The notes: generated by a model not told the origin, from the letters alone. Positions 10,123-22,896 are shown, numbered from the stretch's first letter. The stretch is DNA of 64,000 nt from Pyropia haitanensis (GCA_008729055.1 SDUX01000004.1:124001-188000), one strand, 5' to 3'. Made by a program: numbers and translations.

Positions 10123-12043
10123 CTTGGACAGGGGGAGGGAGGAGAAGGGACACGCACACACGACACGATCCGGCACCGGGGACGAGCGGGGTGCGGAGGG
10201 GTGGGGAGGGCGAACGGCTTGGCAGCTGGACGCGCGAATGCACAGCGGCGGGGCGTTTGAGGATCAAAGAAGGCACCTGCCTGCCGCGACCCCCACTCAG
10301 GCGGCCGGTTGCGGTGGCGTTCTTACAGAAGCGCCTGTGCGCCGTTATGGCTAATATGTGTCCGTCCACTCATCTTCAATTCAGGCGGAGTCCACCAATT
10401 CTTGTTGGAACTGATCGAATAAATCGCTGTGTCCTTGAAATGTTCTGTAGAATTTGTCCAATAACTTCTTATATTGTCACAGCGGTTCTGTAAAATTCGT
10501 GTGGAGAGCAGCTGGTTTGTCAGCTCTGGGGTCTTGCTGTTGCTGCCGTCTTCCCTCTGACGCTCACGCCCGTGCCCTGTACGTACGCGAGCGTTGCCTG
10601 TGGCCTGGCTGCCCGGCTTGCCCGCCTTGGGCACGGCGGTGCCCTGTTTGGCAGCCGTCGCCCCACGTTGGCAACACTCCCTCTCCGCAGGGGCCTGCCT
10701 CGAGCTGCTGTGTACAGTGCCGCGCTTCCACCCGCCCGGTGTGCGGTGTTTGCGGCGTGAATATTCACGCCTGCCGGGAGGGGCGGCGGCGGCCCAACGA
10801 CCGCCGACGTCGTCGCCTGAAAGGACGGTGCGAACCGGGTGAGGCGTCCGGCCCCCCCCCCAGGGGCTTGGTGCTGGCGACGATGGCCCCCATCGGGTAC
10901 GCGGCCGGGCCGCTCTCGCGCCGCTCCACCACCCCCACCCCCCCCCTCTTCCACCGCCGGCCGCCCGGTGGCTGCGGCCGCGCGCGCCTCGGTGTGCCCG
11001 GTGCGCGGGGGCGTGGTGGTTGTCAGCACGATAGCGGCAGCGGCTGTGGCGGCGGCGGCAGCGGTAGCGGCGGCGGCGGCGCGCGTCGGATCGTGCCCCG
11101 TTCCCCGTGTGTTGCACACGGACTGCCTGGGGTGCCGCGTGCGCGCGCGGCCTAGAGTTTCCACGCTCTCGCCTTGTTGTTTTCTTTCCCTTGTTTTTTT
11201 TGTTTCGCGTGGCGGGGGCCCGTCGCCCGCCCCTCCCCCTGCGCTTGCCGGGGCCAAGAAATCTCCAGGGTGACGGCGCGGGGGGGGGAGGGGGGGGGGA
11301 AGTGGAAGAAAGGGGCGGTTTGTTGGGGGGCGGAGGGGGGGGAAGAAGGATGAACCTCAGGGCCGGCGACGGTCTCCTCGTCCGTATCCAACCCGTCCCC
11401 CCTCCCGCCCCTCTCCGTTGCAGACTCCCGCGCGCCGGCCGCCGTTCGTTGGGAGCGCGCCTTCTCTTTTCCTGGCCACATGCAAACACCCTCGCCGGTC
11501 GACCGCTCTGTTTGCCGACCGTCCCGTGCTCGGCTGTGGGCCTACGGCCGGGCGGCGGGGTTGCTGCTGGTGGTGGTGGTGGTGGTGGTGCGGCGGTCGT
11601 GGCAAGGGTGGCGACAGCGTGGGGAGGGAGGGGGTGGAGCAGCGCCCGTAGGGGGAGGTGGCTGTGGGGGGTGGGGGCACGCCCTCATCCAAGGCGCACG
11701 CTGGTGGTGGCTACCGTGTTTCCCGGCGGCTCCTTTCTCACCGGCACAGCTGTGTGTTGTTGGCTGGGCTGCTGCCAGGGGGCCGGGGCGTGTATGGTAG
11801 CGGCCGTCTTTCTCGTTGCACGACCCGCTGGTTGGATGCTGACGGAGTGTCGGACGGTGCCAGTGGGCACGCTCTCGTACAGAGGGAGTCTTCCTCCGTG
11901 CGAGTCGCCAAGGGCGCGGTGGCCGTCGCTGCCGAGTGGGGGATACGACGGCGGTGACCACACGTTGGGCCTTTGACAGCCGGGCCGTGCTCGTCCCGCA
12001 CCGCGCGCCCCGCGACAGCGGCGCCTCACCCGGCGGTGCGCTT
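10123..12043. other. Divergent intergenic between APX and the bZIP gene
   Basis: Purine-rich on the plus strand just above the APX start (pyrimidine-rich in sense). An AT-rich island lies at about 10360-10500. The rest is GC-rich, with a (GGT)n tract near 11568-11590. No gene supported. Confidence 0.5.
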
Positions 12044-12788
12044 ATGGACGCCCGCACCCCTTTTTTTGGTCGGCCCGCGCACGCGTCGGAGGAGGCGATC
12101 CCGTCGCCGGCGTCGCCGCGGGCCTACACCCCCTTTCTCTCCCCGCCGTCGCTGGTGCTCCCGGCATCGCTGCCGGTCCTCCCGTTGGGGCCGTCCTGTG
12201 GGGTGGCCGAGCCGCCGCTTTCGTCCCGGCGGCCCGGCTCGTCTACGTCAGAGCCGCAGCTGCTGCTGTCGCAGGTACTGCTGCCGCACACGCTGCAGCA
12301 TGGTGCCACCGGTGGGGGGGCGGGGGTGCTGGGCGCCGCCGCCCACCCTTTGCAGCCTGGGTCCCACTCCGGATGCGGGGGCCACTGCGGCGGCAGCGAC
12401 AGCGGCGACGGCGGCGGCGGCGGCGGCGGCAGCAACCCCTGCGTGGGCGTCACCGACCCGCGCGTCGACGACGGGTGCGGCGTGTACCGCGGCTGTGCGT
12501 CTGGTCTGGGCTGTGCCGGCGCACCGGCCGGCTGCGGCCGGGAGGGGCACGCCGCGTGCACGGCGGTGGGCGACTTTGGCGGCGACATTGACGGCATTGA
12601 CTATGACCTTCTCTTCGCCGCTGAGCCCCACGAACCATTCTGTCTGCCCCCGACGACGCACTTTCCTGGCGTGACCACAGTGCGGCCGGGGGAGCCCCTT
12701 CTGCAGCCTCCGCCGCCGCCGCCACCGCCGCCGCCACCGCCGCCTCTGTCGCTACCCTTGGCGGTACCCCGGCCGGCTGGCCGACCGC

Positions 12789-12865
<77 letters not shown>

Positions 12866-13869
12866 AGAGCGTCTCGCCCGCCAGCGTTGACGTCTCCCGG
12901 GCCTGGGCCGTCTGGCTGCCCCCCTGCGTCGCCGGTGGCAGGCCCCAGTGGCGGCCTGCCGGCGCCGCCACCCACGACGTCTGCGCAGATGCGGCGGCTG
13001 CGGCGCCAGCAAATGCAACGGCACGGCGGCAAGGCGTCCAAGGCGCCGCCGGCCTTGCCCGGTACCGCCACCGCCCCGTCGGCGGCGGCGTCGTCGTCTG
13101 TTGGCTCACTGCCGTGTATGGACGGGCTGCGCCTGGGCACCCCGTCAGCAGGGGGGAGCGAGCGCGCCGCCCCCACCGACCGCTCTAGCGCGTCGACGCG
13201 TCCCACCGACGACGCGGTGGGCGGCGGGTCGGCGCCGCCGCTCCGCGGACGGGTCTCGCCGGGCGCAGCGGCGGCGGCGGTGGGGACGGCGGCGGCGGCA
13301 GCGGCGGCAGCGGCCGCAACGGGCGCAACGGCCGGCGTGGGGAGCTCGGCGAGCTCGTCCCCCCTGCCCTCCCCTGATGCCCCCCCCCCCCCCACCCGCT
13401 GCGCGCGTTTATGCACCGCAGCCGCGAGGAGGTGGTCGCGCAATTCCTCGGTCGCTCAGCTGGCGGCACGGCCGACTCGGACGGCGGGGTCGGTGGCACC
13501 AAGGCGGCGCTCGCCGACGCGCTCGCCGCGTACGTGGCGGCCATCCCGCCCGGCGGGCGGTTCCCTCCCCCCGCCGCCGAGGACAGGCCGTGGCGGATGA
13601 AGCGGCGGCGGCTGGCCGCCACCCTGACGGCGATTGAGAAGAAGGAGCTCCGCGCGCTGCGCAACCGGGAGCGCAGCATGCTGCTCCGCACCGCCGCCAA
13701 GCGACGGCTGCTCGCGCTGCAAGCCGCCGCCGTGGGCCTCGTCGACGACAATGTGGGGCTGGAGAATATGCTCGCCGTGCTTCTGGCGGTGGACACGGGC
13801 GCCAAGCTCCGCGCGCGGCAGCACATTGGCCGCCGCGGCCTCGCGCAGCTGCAGTACGTGCTGGTGTGA
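12044..13869 (+). CDS. bZIP transcription factor with polyproline activation-like region; frame break at a C14 run
   Basis: Two overlapping frames appear to be one gene. The first (12044-13600) carries proline/glycine-rich sequence, an acidic hydrophobic patch (GDIDGIDYDLLF, about 12583-12618) and a (CCG)n polyproline run. The second, reading from about 13400 to 13869, carries a textbook bZIP: basic region KKELRALRNRERSMLLR, with N-x7-R-x9-L then leucines at exact seven-residue steps (four in all). A run of 14 C at 13380-13393 separates the frames; one extra C joins them into 608 aa. The domain should dimerise and bind DNA in the nucleus. The acidic patch may activate transcription, which is inferred. 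An internal ATG at 13411 could instead start a 152-aa short form. The subfamily cannot be told by eye. Confidence 0.8.
12784..12863 (+). repeat. (CCG)n microsatellite coding for polyproline
   Basis: An almost pure CCG tract inside the bZIP gene. It codes for about 25 consecutive prolines and is likely length-variable between individuals. A less regular CCG/CCA block precedes it (12711-12746). Confidence 0.9.
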
Positions 13870-14924
13870 GGCCGGGGGGCGGGGGCGGCCCTCTCTTTCC
13901 CCCCGCCCTCCCCCTCCCCCTCGCTCACTCAACATCCCCCAACTCTTCCTCCCCCCTTTTCCCCCATCTTGCGCGGCCCTCCGTCCTGCTGCGTTTTTTT
14001 GTTTCTTACGCCGCTGTTGAGGGGGTGAGGGGGGGTATAGCGCGCCGACCGCGGGGAAGAACAGGGGAACGGTGGCAACAGCAAGGAACGGCCGCCCCCG
14101 CCACTGTCTGGGGTTCCCGTTTGGGGGGGTGCGGCGACGCCAGGACGCGTGCCGCCGTCCACTGGGTGGGGGTGGCGGGGAAGGGGGGGGGAGTGGGGCC
14201 GACTACGACGGCGCCAGAGTAGCGATGGAACATGTGACCCGTCTTTTCCCCCTTCCCAACCCGACCCCACCCGCTGCGCTTGCCCTACCCTCCCTGCCTA
14301 CCCTCCCCGCCTCTCCGCAACCCCCGTAGCCCCCCCCTCCCACCCTCCACGTCCCGACGACGTTGCCCGTGTTGGCACAGGTGGGCCGAGTGCGTGGGAG
14401 GTGTGGACAGCGAGGGACAGGGGGCAGCGGTGCGCGACTGTGTTTGCTCCCTCCCGCCCCCTGCTGTTTCCGCTCAGCGTCGCCCTCCACCCTTCCCGCT
14501 CCGCCCCGACCACCGTCGACCGACGCCGCCAGCCGCCCCTCCCCCTCACCTCGGAGTCCAGACCTCCCCCCCACCACGGCGCCCAGCCCTCCCCCTCACC
14601 TCGGAGTCCAGACCTCCCCCTCACCACGGCGCCCAGCCCTCCCCCGCCCCGCAGCCCCCCCACGCTCCGTTTCACCTACCACATCCCAGCATCCACGCGC
14701 TGTACAGTGCCGACGGCGCACAGGACGGCGTCGGTGCGCCACCCGCAGCACGGGCCGCGCTAGGAGGCGGCATCCCGCCCTACCCCGCCCGCCCCCGCCA
14801 CCCGCCCAGCCCCCACCAAGCCACGGTCGTCGTGACAGGCCGCAAACGTTCCCCCACCGTGGCTCCCAGCGCACCCAGTAGGCTCACGCGACGAGCTGTC
14901 TCCACGTCCACCGTCCCCATGAAG
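13870..14924. other. Intergenic with a 2 x 50 bp duplication
   Basis: Pyrimidine-rich after the bZIP stop, with T7 at 13994-14000 that may serve 3'-end formation. No gene supported. Confidence 0.5.
14541..14640 (+). repeat. Tandem duplication, 2 x 50 bp
   Basis: Positions 14541-14590 repeat at 14591-14640 with one clear mismatch (C at 14571, T at 14621). The unit is pyrimidine-rich and contains CTCGGAGTCCAGAC. It lies between genes and no function is evident. Confidence 0.85.
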
Positions 14925-15254
14925 CTATACCAACAGCGGGAGCGTGGAGTTCGTGTCGTGGTCCGTGTCCACGGACGCGGCAGGGTCCGCTGCCGCCGCC
15001 ACCGCCGCCGCCGCCGGACTGTCACCGCTTGGTGCACGCAGTGACCAAGGCCGACGTGGGCGCGCCAACAGCGGCAGCGTCCCGTTGGTGTCGTGGTCCG
15101 TGTCCACCGACGCGGCCGCGGTCGGCCGCGTCGCCCGCGGCGCCACCACCGCCGCGGCGACGCGCGTTGGGGCAGTGGCCACCCCACACAGCAGCACCAC
15201 CGCCACGGCGGCGGCGAATGCGGCGGCAGCGACGGCGGGGGTACGCCGCGCCAT
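14925..15254 (-). CDS. Small predicted secreted protein with a duplicated VDTDHDTN motif
   Basis: A 109-aa ORF starting at the ATG at 15254. Residues 1-30 look like a signal peptide: MARR, then a long Ala/Val/Leu core (AAAFAAAVAVVLLCG). The mature part holds two copies of a segment of about 18 residues beginning AASVDTDHDTN and ending TLPLL, separated by about 36 residues. The first copy has NGT and the second NST, so both carry an N-glycosylation sequon. I recognise no family. It could be a cell-wall or extracellular protein. A stop at 14925 ends it directly after the second repeat, so a longer spliced form cannot be excluded. The repeats are also visible in DNA as similar blocks near 15070-15120 and 14940-14985. 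Confidence 0.45.
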   Translation of the reverse strand: MARRTPAVAAAAFAAAVAVVLLCGVATAPTRVAAAVVAPRATRPTAAASVDTDHDTNGTLPLLARPRRPWSLRAPSGDSPAAAAVAAAADPAASVDTDHDTNSTLPLLV

Positions 15255-16313
15255 GGCGCCGGGCGGAAGAGAGGAAGGTGCGGGGTGAGGTGGGGGGGGA
15301 GGCCAAGGGCCGCGCTCAAGGCCGCGCGCGGCACGGAACAGACGGTGGCTGTCGGCGTCTGCAGAGATGAGAATGGAGGAAGGGGGGGGGGAGGGGGGCG
15401 GGAGGGGGGAAAGAGGGGCGTCAACAGGGACGGCGTTCACGGTCGTGCAGCGGGCGCGGAGGCGGCGACGGGGGCGACGGGGGCGATAGCGGCCGGTACG
15501 CGGCGGTCAAGTAGGGGCGGCCAGCACGCCGCTGACGCGGCAGACATGCTGCTGACGCGGCCGGCGGCGGCCGGCAGGCGGGGGGGGGAGCAGGCGGGGC
15601 GGCGGCATTGATGCCGGTAGTGCAGCGCAGGGACGGGGGGTGGCGGTGGCGGCAGCAGCAGCAGCGTCAAGGGTGTAGCCGGGCGGGAGGGGGAGGTGGC
15701 GGAGGGGGCAGGGGGTGGCGGCCTCGTATCCCACGCCAGCAAACGCAGTGCGGGCGGCCCGCGTGGGGAGAGAGCGGGGGACGACGAGTGCGCGGCCACA
15801 CAGGTGCGTGCACTTGGCCCAGAGATTGCACACCAATTCACGGAGGCCGTGCACTACCCGTGGGCGGTCCTTTACCGCTGCCTTCTTCCCACTGGGAGCC
15901 CCCGACTTGGAGAGAGGGTGTGCCACACAGCGGTCGTGGTCAAGTCCACCAGAGGGAGGGGTCCCCCTGTTCTACTGCCCTTGATCGGCCCGGGTAAAAC
16001 ATCCTCCATAGAGACCAGGCGCAGGAACCGGTCCGGGGTGCAACACGAGTGGGAACGCGGACGCCGACGGGGGAAGGACGTCGCGGCATACACCGCGCAA
16101 GCCATGGTGACGGGCGCCACAGAGCGGTCGCGGTCGCTGCAGCAGAGAACACGTGCACCAAACGACCACGGACAAAAAAAAAAAAAAAGAAAAAAAAGTG
16201 GAGAAAAAAAGGTCCCAAGCGGACCCCCGCCCATGTCGCTCCGCCCGAGCAGACCGCACCCACACACCCACCGCCAGCGTTTGCTTGGCAACGACCCCCA
16301 CAGACCCCCTCCC
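15255..16313. other. Intergenic, no gene supported
   Basis: Includes a purine-rich block (15365-15420), probably the leader of the secreted-protein gene, and the eIF4E oligo(T) tract. Confidence 0.5.
16174..16197 (-). terminator. Oligo(T) tract downstream of eIF4E
   Basis: A15-G-A8 on the plus strand, so T-rich in the sense strand, 117-140 nt past the eIF4E stop. Candidate 3'-end signal; inferred from recurrence. Confidence 0.3.
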
Positions 16314-17750
16314 CTAGACGACAAACCGGGCCTTGTTCTTGTAGCTGCTGTTCTTGGCGATAGAGTCCTTGTGGATGAGATATTCGAGCTGCACATTGTC
16401 GTGAAGGCCGGTTGGTGTGGCCGTCGCGCGCCACGCCTCACTGCAACAGGCCGAGCAAAGGTAATGGCCACGGAGGGACGAAAGAAGAGGGGAGAGCGGC
16501 GGGGGAAGGAGGGAGCGGGAACCCAACCATGTAGGAGTGACAGACACGGAAAGTCGAGATCAGCACAGCGCCACCACGACCCACGAAGGAGAGCCAAACC
16601 AGAGGTTAGGACACCAGCTGAACACACAAGCACCAGCGACACTCCACACCAGCAGCAGACCAGCAGACAAGCACACAGCCCAGCAACCGCTGCAGCGTGA
16701 ACAATGCCGACAACCCCGCCCAGTCGCGCGGTCGAGGCACGGCCGCGCTCCGGCCAACCCCCCCCGCCCCCCCCCCCAAAAAAAAATCACAGCCGGTCCC
16801 TCTGGGTGCCGCAACGCACCCAATCCGCTTCTGCATCGCCTCGTCTGCCGACGTCTTGGTCCACATGGAGATGCGGTCCGCCTGGCGGCGGGTGCTCAAC
16901 ACTAGCCCCGCAATGTCCTCGCTGAGCTCGGCTGGGAAGCCCTCCCCAATCACCGTCAGCACCTGCCCAGCCCAAACGCAAAGGGAGAGGGGAGGGGGAG
17001 GAAGAAGAAACGGCGACGACAGCGCCGCAGATCATACACGCGGGCACCAGCAACAGGCCTCGCCGGAGCGCGCGGGCGGCGGGCGCAGCGAGGAACGCAG
17101 CCAACAGAAAAGGAGAGTGCGTTAGAAAAGCAAACTCCAGGAGGCCTGCACGGCAGCAAACCAGCGCGAGAGGGCCCACTGGAGACAGACCGCAGCCAGT
17201 CCAAGAGACCGCCACAGCGTCGTGGCGGTCGGTCACCATGACGCCGGGCGGCCGCCAACGCACGACCCGCGAGCATCACCCCCGCAGCAAGCCCCCCACT
17301 CCCAGAACCCCCGCCTCCCCGCCGCCATCGCCCCGTCCCTCACGTCCACTCGCCCGCGCCCCCCCCCCCCCCGCAAACCCTCGCAGCACGTACGGTGTGG
17401 ATCCAGTACTGGTTCAACCGCTCCTTGTACGACGGCGGGTTCGACAGCACCCACTTCCCCCCCTCCGAGTTAGCCGGGTCCTCCCACTTGGGCGCAATCC
17501 CCTCCTTAAACAGGTGATAGTTGGACGACGCGGCCAGGTTGGACGGCTCGAGGATGTTGTTAAAGAGCGCCCAAAACTCCTCGACGGTGCCAAACGTCAT
17601 CAGCTCGGTGAGGTTCTCGTCCCACGACGCAAACCGGTTCTTCCGCGCCGACGCCGAGTTGTCATACCACAGCGTCCATCGGTATTGGAGGGGGTGGCTG
17701 GGGCCACCCGCCGCGGCGGCGGCGGCAAGGTCGCCGCCTCCATCCGCCAT
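16314..17750 (-). CDS. EIF4E: Translation initiation factor eIF4E, three exons
   Basis: Binds the mRNA 5' cap and recruits eIF4G. Exons are 17750-17394, 16962-16820 and 16440-16314. Intron 1 (16963-17393) begins GTACGT and ends GGGCAG; intron 2 (16441-16819) begins GTGCGT and ends TTGCAG. The spliced frame is exact at 208 aa, normal for the family. Exon 1 holds YRWTLWYDN, VEEFWALFNNI, the first cap-stacking region LFKEGIAPKWEDP and GGKWVLSNP. Exon 2 has VLTVIGEGF and the segment RISMWTKT. Exon 3 ends YKNKARFVV, matching the usual KNRFVV ending. The N-terminus is short and alanine-rich. The gene is divergent from the CTC1-like gene, about 700 bp away. An oligo(T) tract in the sense strand (16197-16174) lies about 120 nt past the stop. 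Confidence 0.94.
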
Positions 17751-18446
17751 GGTGCCGGGTCGAGCAAGGAAGGGACGGACCGCGTGGGCGGAAGCAGACG
17801 CGAGAAAGAATAGGGGTAGAGGACGCAGGGGGAATGGATACCACAGGGGAAGGCACCAGCGGGACGAGAAGCGGAAGGGTAGACGGAAGCAGATGCGGGA
17901 GCGGGATGAGACAGCGTGAGTGCGGCAAAGATGATGCGGCGGGCGGGTGGGTGGCGCGTGGGCGGTGGTGGGCGTCTGTCTGCCAAACGCCTTGGCGACG
18001 GACGGGCGCGCCGGTCCCCGTTTCGCCGACCGATGTCCTCGTCGACAGAGTTGTAGCCCTCCATGCTTGACGAGGGGGTTCTCTTGCTCGTGCAACAATG
18101 AAAATGCAGTCACCAAGTCCACATGGATGTTTGCTCAACGCCACACACTTAATCGTTTACTGTTCAGAGGACTACGTTTGATATTCACCCACATCAAGTT
18201 CCTCCTATTTGGCGTCCGCTTTGGGACGCCCCGACACTTGCGCGCCTCCGGGTTCCGCGTGGGTGTTGTTCGCCAGCCCTTCGACGCAGCATCGTTTCCA
18301 CGACAACGCGCGCCACTCATCACACGGGCACCCGTCTGGTGCCCGCTGCCGAACTCCCACTGCCGCCGACTGTGACGGGCGCGGCCACGCTCAACCTCAC
18401 CCCCCTCTCTTCCCCCCCCCGCCATGGCAGAGACCTGCCCCCGGCA
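17751..18446. other. Divergent promoter region between eIF4E and the CTC1-like gene
   Basis: Purine-rich on the plus strand next to eIF4E (17760-17890), an AT-rich island at about 18075-18215, then C-rich towards the CTC1-like start. No gene in it. Confidence 0.5.
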
Positions 18447-18661
18447 ATGGCGGCGCCTTGGCCCAGTGGCGCCCCCCCCCTCCGCTCCTCCCTCCCCTCC
18501 CCCGCCACCGCCCCTGACGACCACGACGGGGGGCACCTTGAGGGCGTTGAGGACGTCCTGGACGCCCTCTTTGGCACGCCCGCCCCGCACCCGCCGCCGC
18601 TACTGCCCCTGTCACCGGCGTTGGCGGGGTGCCCCCACGGCCTGACCTCCGCGCCCCTGCT

Positions 18662-18692
<31 letters not shown>

Positions 18693-21600
18693 ACGACGAG
18701 GCCGCCGCGACGGCGGCAGCAGATGGTACCAGCCTTTCTGCCGTCGCCAGGCGCGGCGGCGGGCACCTATGCGCTGCCGCTGCTCGTTGCGGGCGTCCTC
18801 GTGACGGGCATCCGCGGCAGCCTCTTCCTGGCCCCGCTCTGCTTGCCGGCGCCACCTGCCGCGGCTCGCGGTGCCGCCGCCCCCTTGCCTGCTGCCGCCG
18901 CCGCCACTGTCGCTGGTGCGTCCGCCGCCGCCACCGCGACGGCTGCCGCCGTCACCGCCACTGCCGCCACCGCCGCTGGTGCTGCCGCCCCTGCTAGTGT
19001 TGCTGGTTCTGCTGGTGCGACCGCCGCCCCCCCCCGGCCGGCGGTGCGGCTGCTCGTTGCGCCCACCCCGAACCCCGCCCTCCGCGGGCGGCCGGTCGTG
19101 GCCACCCGCTGGGCTTTTGTGCCCGATTGCACGGGCGGCCCCACCGCCGGCAGCGTTGGCGGCGGCGGCGGCGGCGGCGGCGGTGCGCACGACGAGGACC
19201 CGGGCGGCGGGGTGCTGGAGGTGCCCGCCGCCAGTCTGGTGGACCTCACCCACCCGCTCGCCGCGTACCGCGCGTGGGCGGCCGCGACGGCGGCGGTGGC
19301 GGCGGCGCGCCCGCCGGCGTCGGCGGTGCCGCGGTCGTCGACGCCGCCGTCGACGGCGTGGACGCCTGCCGTGTGCGCGTGGGTGGCGGCCGCCGCCCGC
19401 CACGCGGCGGCGGCGGAGCGCGTGGCCGCCACCGCCACCGCCGCCGCGGCGGTGCGGCTGGCCGATCTGGGCGCCACGCTCGGCGTGCCGCCGCTGCCGC
19501 GCACGCGGCTGGCCGTGGTGGGCACCGTCGGCGCCGTGTCGGCGGTGGTCGCCGCCCGGTCGGCGTCGCCGACCTTTTTGGTGGAGCTCGTCGACGGGCC
19601 GCCGCCACGGGCGGCCGCCGCCGCCGCCGCGCCCCGCCTCCAGACGCTGGTGCTGTTTGGCAGCCGTCCCGCCGCGCGGTGGCGGCCCTTCCTGGCCGTC
19701 GGCGACCGGGTGGTGGTGACGGCGGTTGGCATGGCGGCGGTGCCCAGCCTGGGGGGGGTCCAGGTGCTGCGGGTGACCCGCGCGAGCCGGGTGCTGCGGC
19801 TGCCGTTGGGCGGGCGGGGAGGGGCGCCTGCAGCTGGGGACGAGCCATGCCGGCCGCGGCCGCCGCCGCCGTGCCGACCAGCTGCACCCCGTCCGCACGC
19901 GCCGCCGCCCGGCCCACCGCCCGAGCCACCACCCGAGCCACCGCCCGAGCCGCCGGCCACAGACGGGGGTGCGCGGCCGGCCAAGAGCCGCCGCCTGACG
20001 CCGCCACCGCCGCCGGCGGTGCCTCTGCCGTCGGCACCCGCCGGTGCCCCCGGCGACCATCCTCCAGGGCTCTTTCCGGCGGCGGCGCCCCCCCCCCCCG
20101 CCTGTCCACCCCCCCCCGACGCAGCCGCTGTTGCGGCCTACACCGCTTCGTGCGATGCGCACGTGACCCACTATGACGGCACGGTCAGCGCGGTGCTTGG
20201 CCACGGCCGCTACCTCCTCGATGGCACCCTCCTCCTCCACACCACCGCGTACGCCGGGTGGGCGGGCCTCCCCGAGCACGCCGCCGCCGCGTTGCGGCCG
20301 GGTGCGACCGTCGCGGTCCGCCACGCGGTGGTGGTGTGCCGCCGGTGGCGGGTCGTCGCGCTCGTCGCCGCCGCGCGCACGTCGGTGGGGGTGGTGGCGT
20401 TTGCGCCCCTGCGTGGGAGGCAGGGGGGGGGGGCGGGTGCTACGGCCGTGGCGCGGGAAGGGCGGGGTGACCCTGCCGTGGCTGTTGCATTGCCCGCGGC
20501 CGGCGGCGTGCCCCCCCTTGTGCCTGCCTGGTCGCCCCCGCCGCCGCCGCTGCCCGTGTCGTTTCGGGAAATCAAGCGCACGTCCGGCTGGGCGCCCCTG
20601 TGGGTGTCCCTGTGCCCCGCGGAGCTCCTCTGGGCCGAGGAGGTGTACACGCGGCTGGGTGACAAGTTCCGTCCGTGGCTGGTGGACGCGCCTGTCGGTG
20701 CGTCGCAGCAAGCACCGCTGGCAGCGGCGGCGGCGACGACGCCCGCGCCGGGTTCCGCCGCGCCGCCGGGGGCGGCGGCGGCTGCGGCGGCGGCGCGCGG
20801 GCTGGTCGCCCCCGTCGCCGCCGCGGGGAGCCCCGTATGGCTGGTGCCCGCGCCTGTGCGGCTGGGTGGCGGGGTACCCGCCGGCATCGCCGGCACCGAC
20901 TCGATTGTGAACTGGGACGACGAGACGGAGCCCGCTGCGGGGACGGCCGTTGGCGCCGCCCGCACTGCCGGTGGTGGTGGCGCTGGCTCCGGCGGCGGCG
21001 GCGCTCCTGGTGCAGCTAGCGCCGTCGGCCCAGCCGGCCCTCGCCGCGTTGGGGGTGGCGGTGGCGGTGGCGGCAACGGTGGTTGCGCGGCCGCGGCCGC
21101 TGCGGTCGCCGTCTGTGGGGACGAGGCGCTGGCCGACGCGCTGCTGGGCGTGGCGGGCACCTCACGCGGCCTGCTGCCCGCCGTCTTGGCGACGGTGGCT
21201 CCGCCGCGGCGCCCGCCGCGGCGGCAGGTGCTCCGCGAGTTTGTCTACCGGTCGCCCGCGGACCTGGCCCGCCTGGTGGGGGACTACCCGGTCGTACCAC
21301 GCCTCGCCGACGTGGCCGCCGCCGCCGCGTCGCTGCACCGGGCGCGCCCCCACGCGGCAGCCGCGGCGGCAGCGGCGGCAGCGGCGGCGGGCCCGACGGG
21401 CGGCCGGCCTGTCGGGTGGGCGGGCGGCGGCGGGGGCGCTGCCGCCGCCTCGGCCCGCGCCCGCGCGTGGCCCTACTCCCTCTTTACCGCGTCGGAAGTG
21501 GCGGCTGCCCTGGACGGGCGCGCCCGTGGGTCCCCCACCGGGGGGCTGCTGCTGATCGGGGAGCTGGGCGGCTCCGAGGCGGACGGCTCGCTGCGTCTCA

Positions 21601-22081
21601 AAGACGCGACTGGCAAGGTGCTGGTGGTGCTAACGGGCGGGGGGGTGGGCGCGCTGCTCGGCGCCCTCGTCGCGGTGACGGCTTGTGGGGTGGGGGTACT
21701 GCAGCCGCCGCCACCGCCACCGCTTGGGTCACTGTGGGGAGGGGACCCGGGCCGCGACGCGGAAGCGCACGTGGACGTTGTGGCCTACGTGGCCGCGGAC
21801 GACGTGACGGTGTTGGTGGCGGGGCCGGCGGCGCCGTCGCCTCCGCCGTCACAGCCGCCGTCGCCGTTGCCGTTGCTCACCGCCTCGCCCGCCGACGGGC
21901 CCGCCGCGGCGGCGGCCGCGCTCCCCCCGCCCACCCCCCTAGATGCGTCGGAAGCGCCGTGGACGCAGGGCGAAGCCGTGGCGGGCGCCGCCGCCGCCGC
22001 CTTTGCCTGCGCGTCGTTGCCACCTGCCGAGCTGTTTGCGCTGGCCATCCTCGTCGACCACGTGCACCCGCCCGTGTCGGC

Positions 22082-22112
<31 letters not shown>

Positions 22113-22896
22113 GCGGCGGCGACCGCGGCTGGTGGCGGCGGGGGGGCGGGAGCGGGTGCGCCCGCCGCTGCCACCGATGGCCCGCACTTTGTGGTCGACG
22201 GCCGGCTGGTCGCGACGCGCGACGGCCGACGGCCTTGGGGGCTGTGTACGGCGGTGGCGGGAGGGGCGGGCAGCGGCGACGCGGCTGCCGCTGGGACTGC
22301 GGACAGCAGCGGTGACAGCGGCCGTGGCTGCGGCGGGGAGGGGGCGGGCGTGTCCCCCGTCACCACGGCGGCCGCCCCCGACCTTGTGCCCGTCCGCCTC
22401 GTATTTGAGGGCCCCGCGCTGGCGCTGTGGCCCGCCCTGGCTGTCGGTGGCCTGTACGAGGTGTCCTCCCCACACCTCCGCCACGCCACCGCGGCGGCGG
22501 CTGCCGGGGAGGTGGCGTCGGGCAGCGGCGGTACCCGCAGCGGCGGCGGGGTGGGGGTGGAGGTAGGGGGATCCCCCGCCGGCGGCGGGGGTGCCTACCC
22601 CCGGCACGCCCGCCCCAATGACAGCGACGACGACCCGGGGGGGGCGGCGGCGGCAGCGGCGGCGGCTGAGGGCGCGCCGTCAGCTGCCTGGACCACCACC
22701 GGCCTGCAGGTGCACCTCGCTCCGTCGACCGCCGGCGAGGGCGCTGTCGGCGTCCGGCCGCTCGACGCGGCGGCGGCGTGGCTCGGCGCAGCCGCCCCGC
22801 CGGCGGCGCGGCGGGCGCTGGCCGCAGCGGTGGCCGCGGCGGCGGCCGAGGCGCGGGGTGAGCCGCCGGCGGAGGGAGGACCGGGATGGGGGTCGA

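Noticed and set aside
11107..11976. 289-aa plus-strand frame between APX and the bZIP gene
   Set aside because: Composition shifts with local G and C runs; no domain. Likely an open frame by GC bias.
12711..12863. CRISPR-like regular repeat
   Set aside because: It is a CCG/CCA triplet tract coding for proline, with no repeat-spacer structure.
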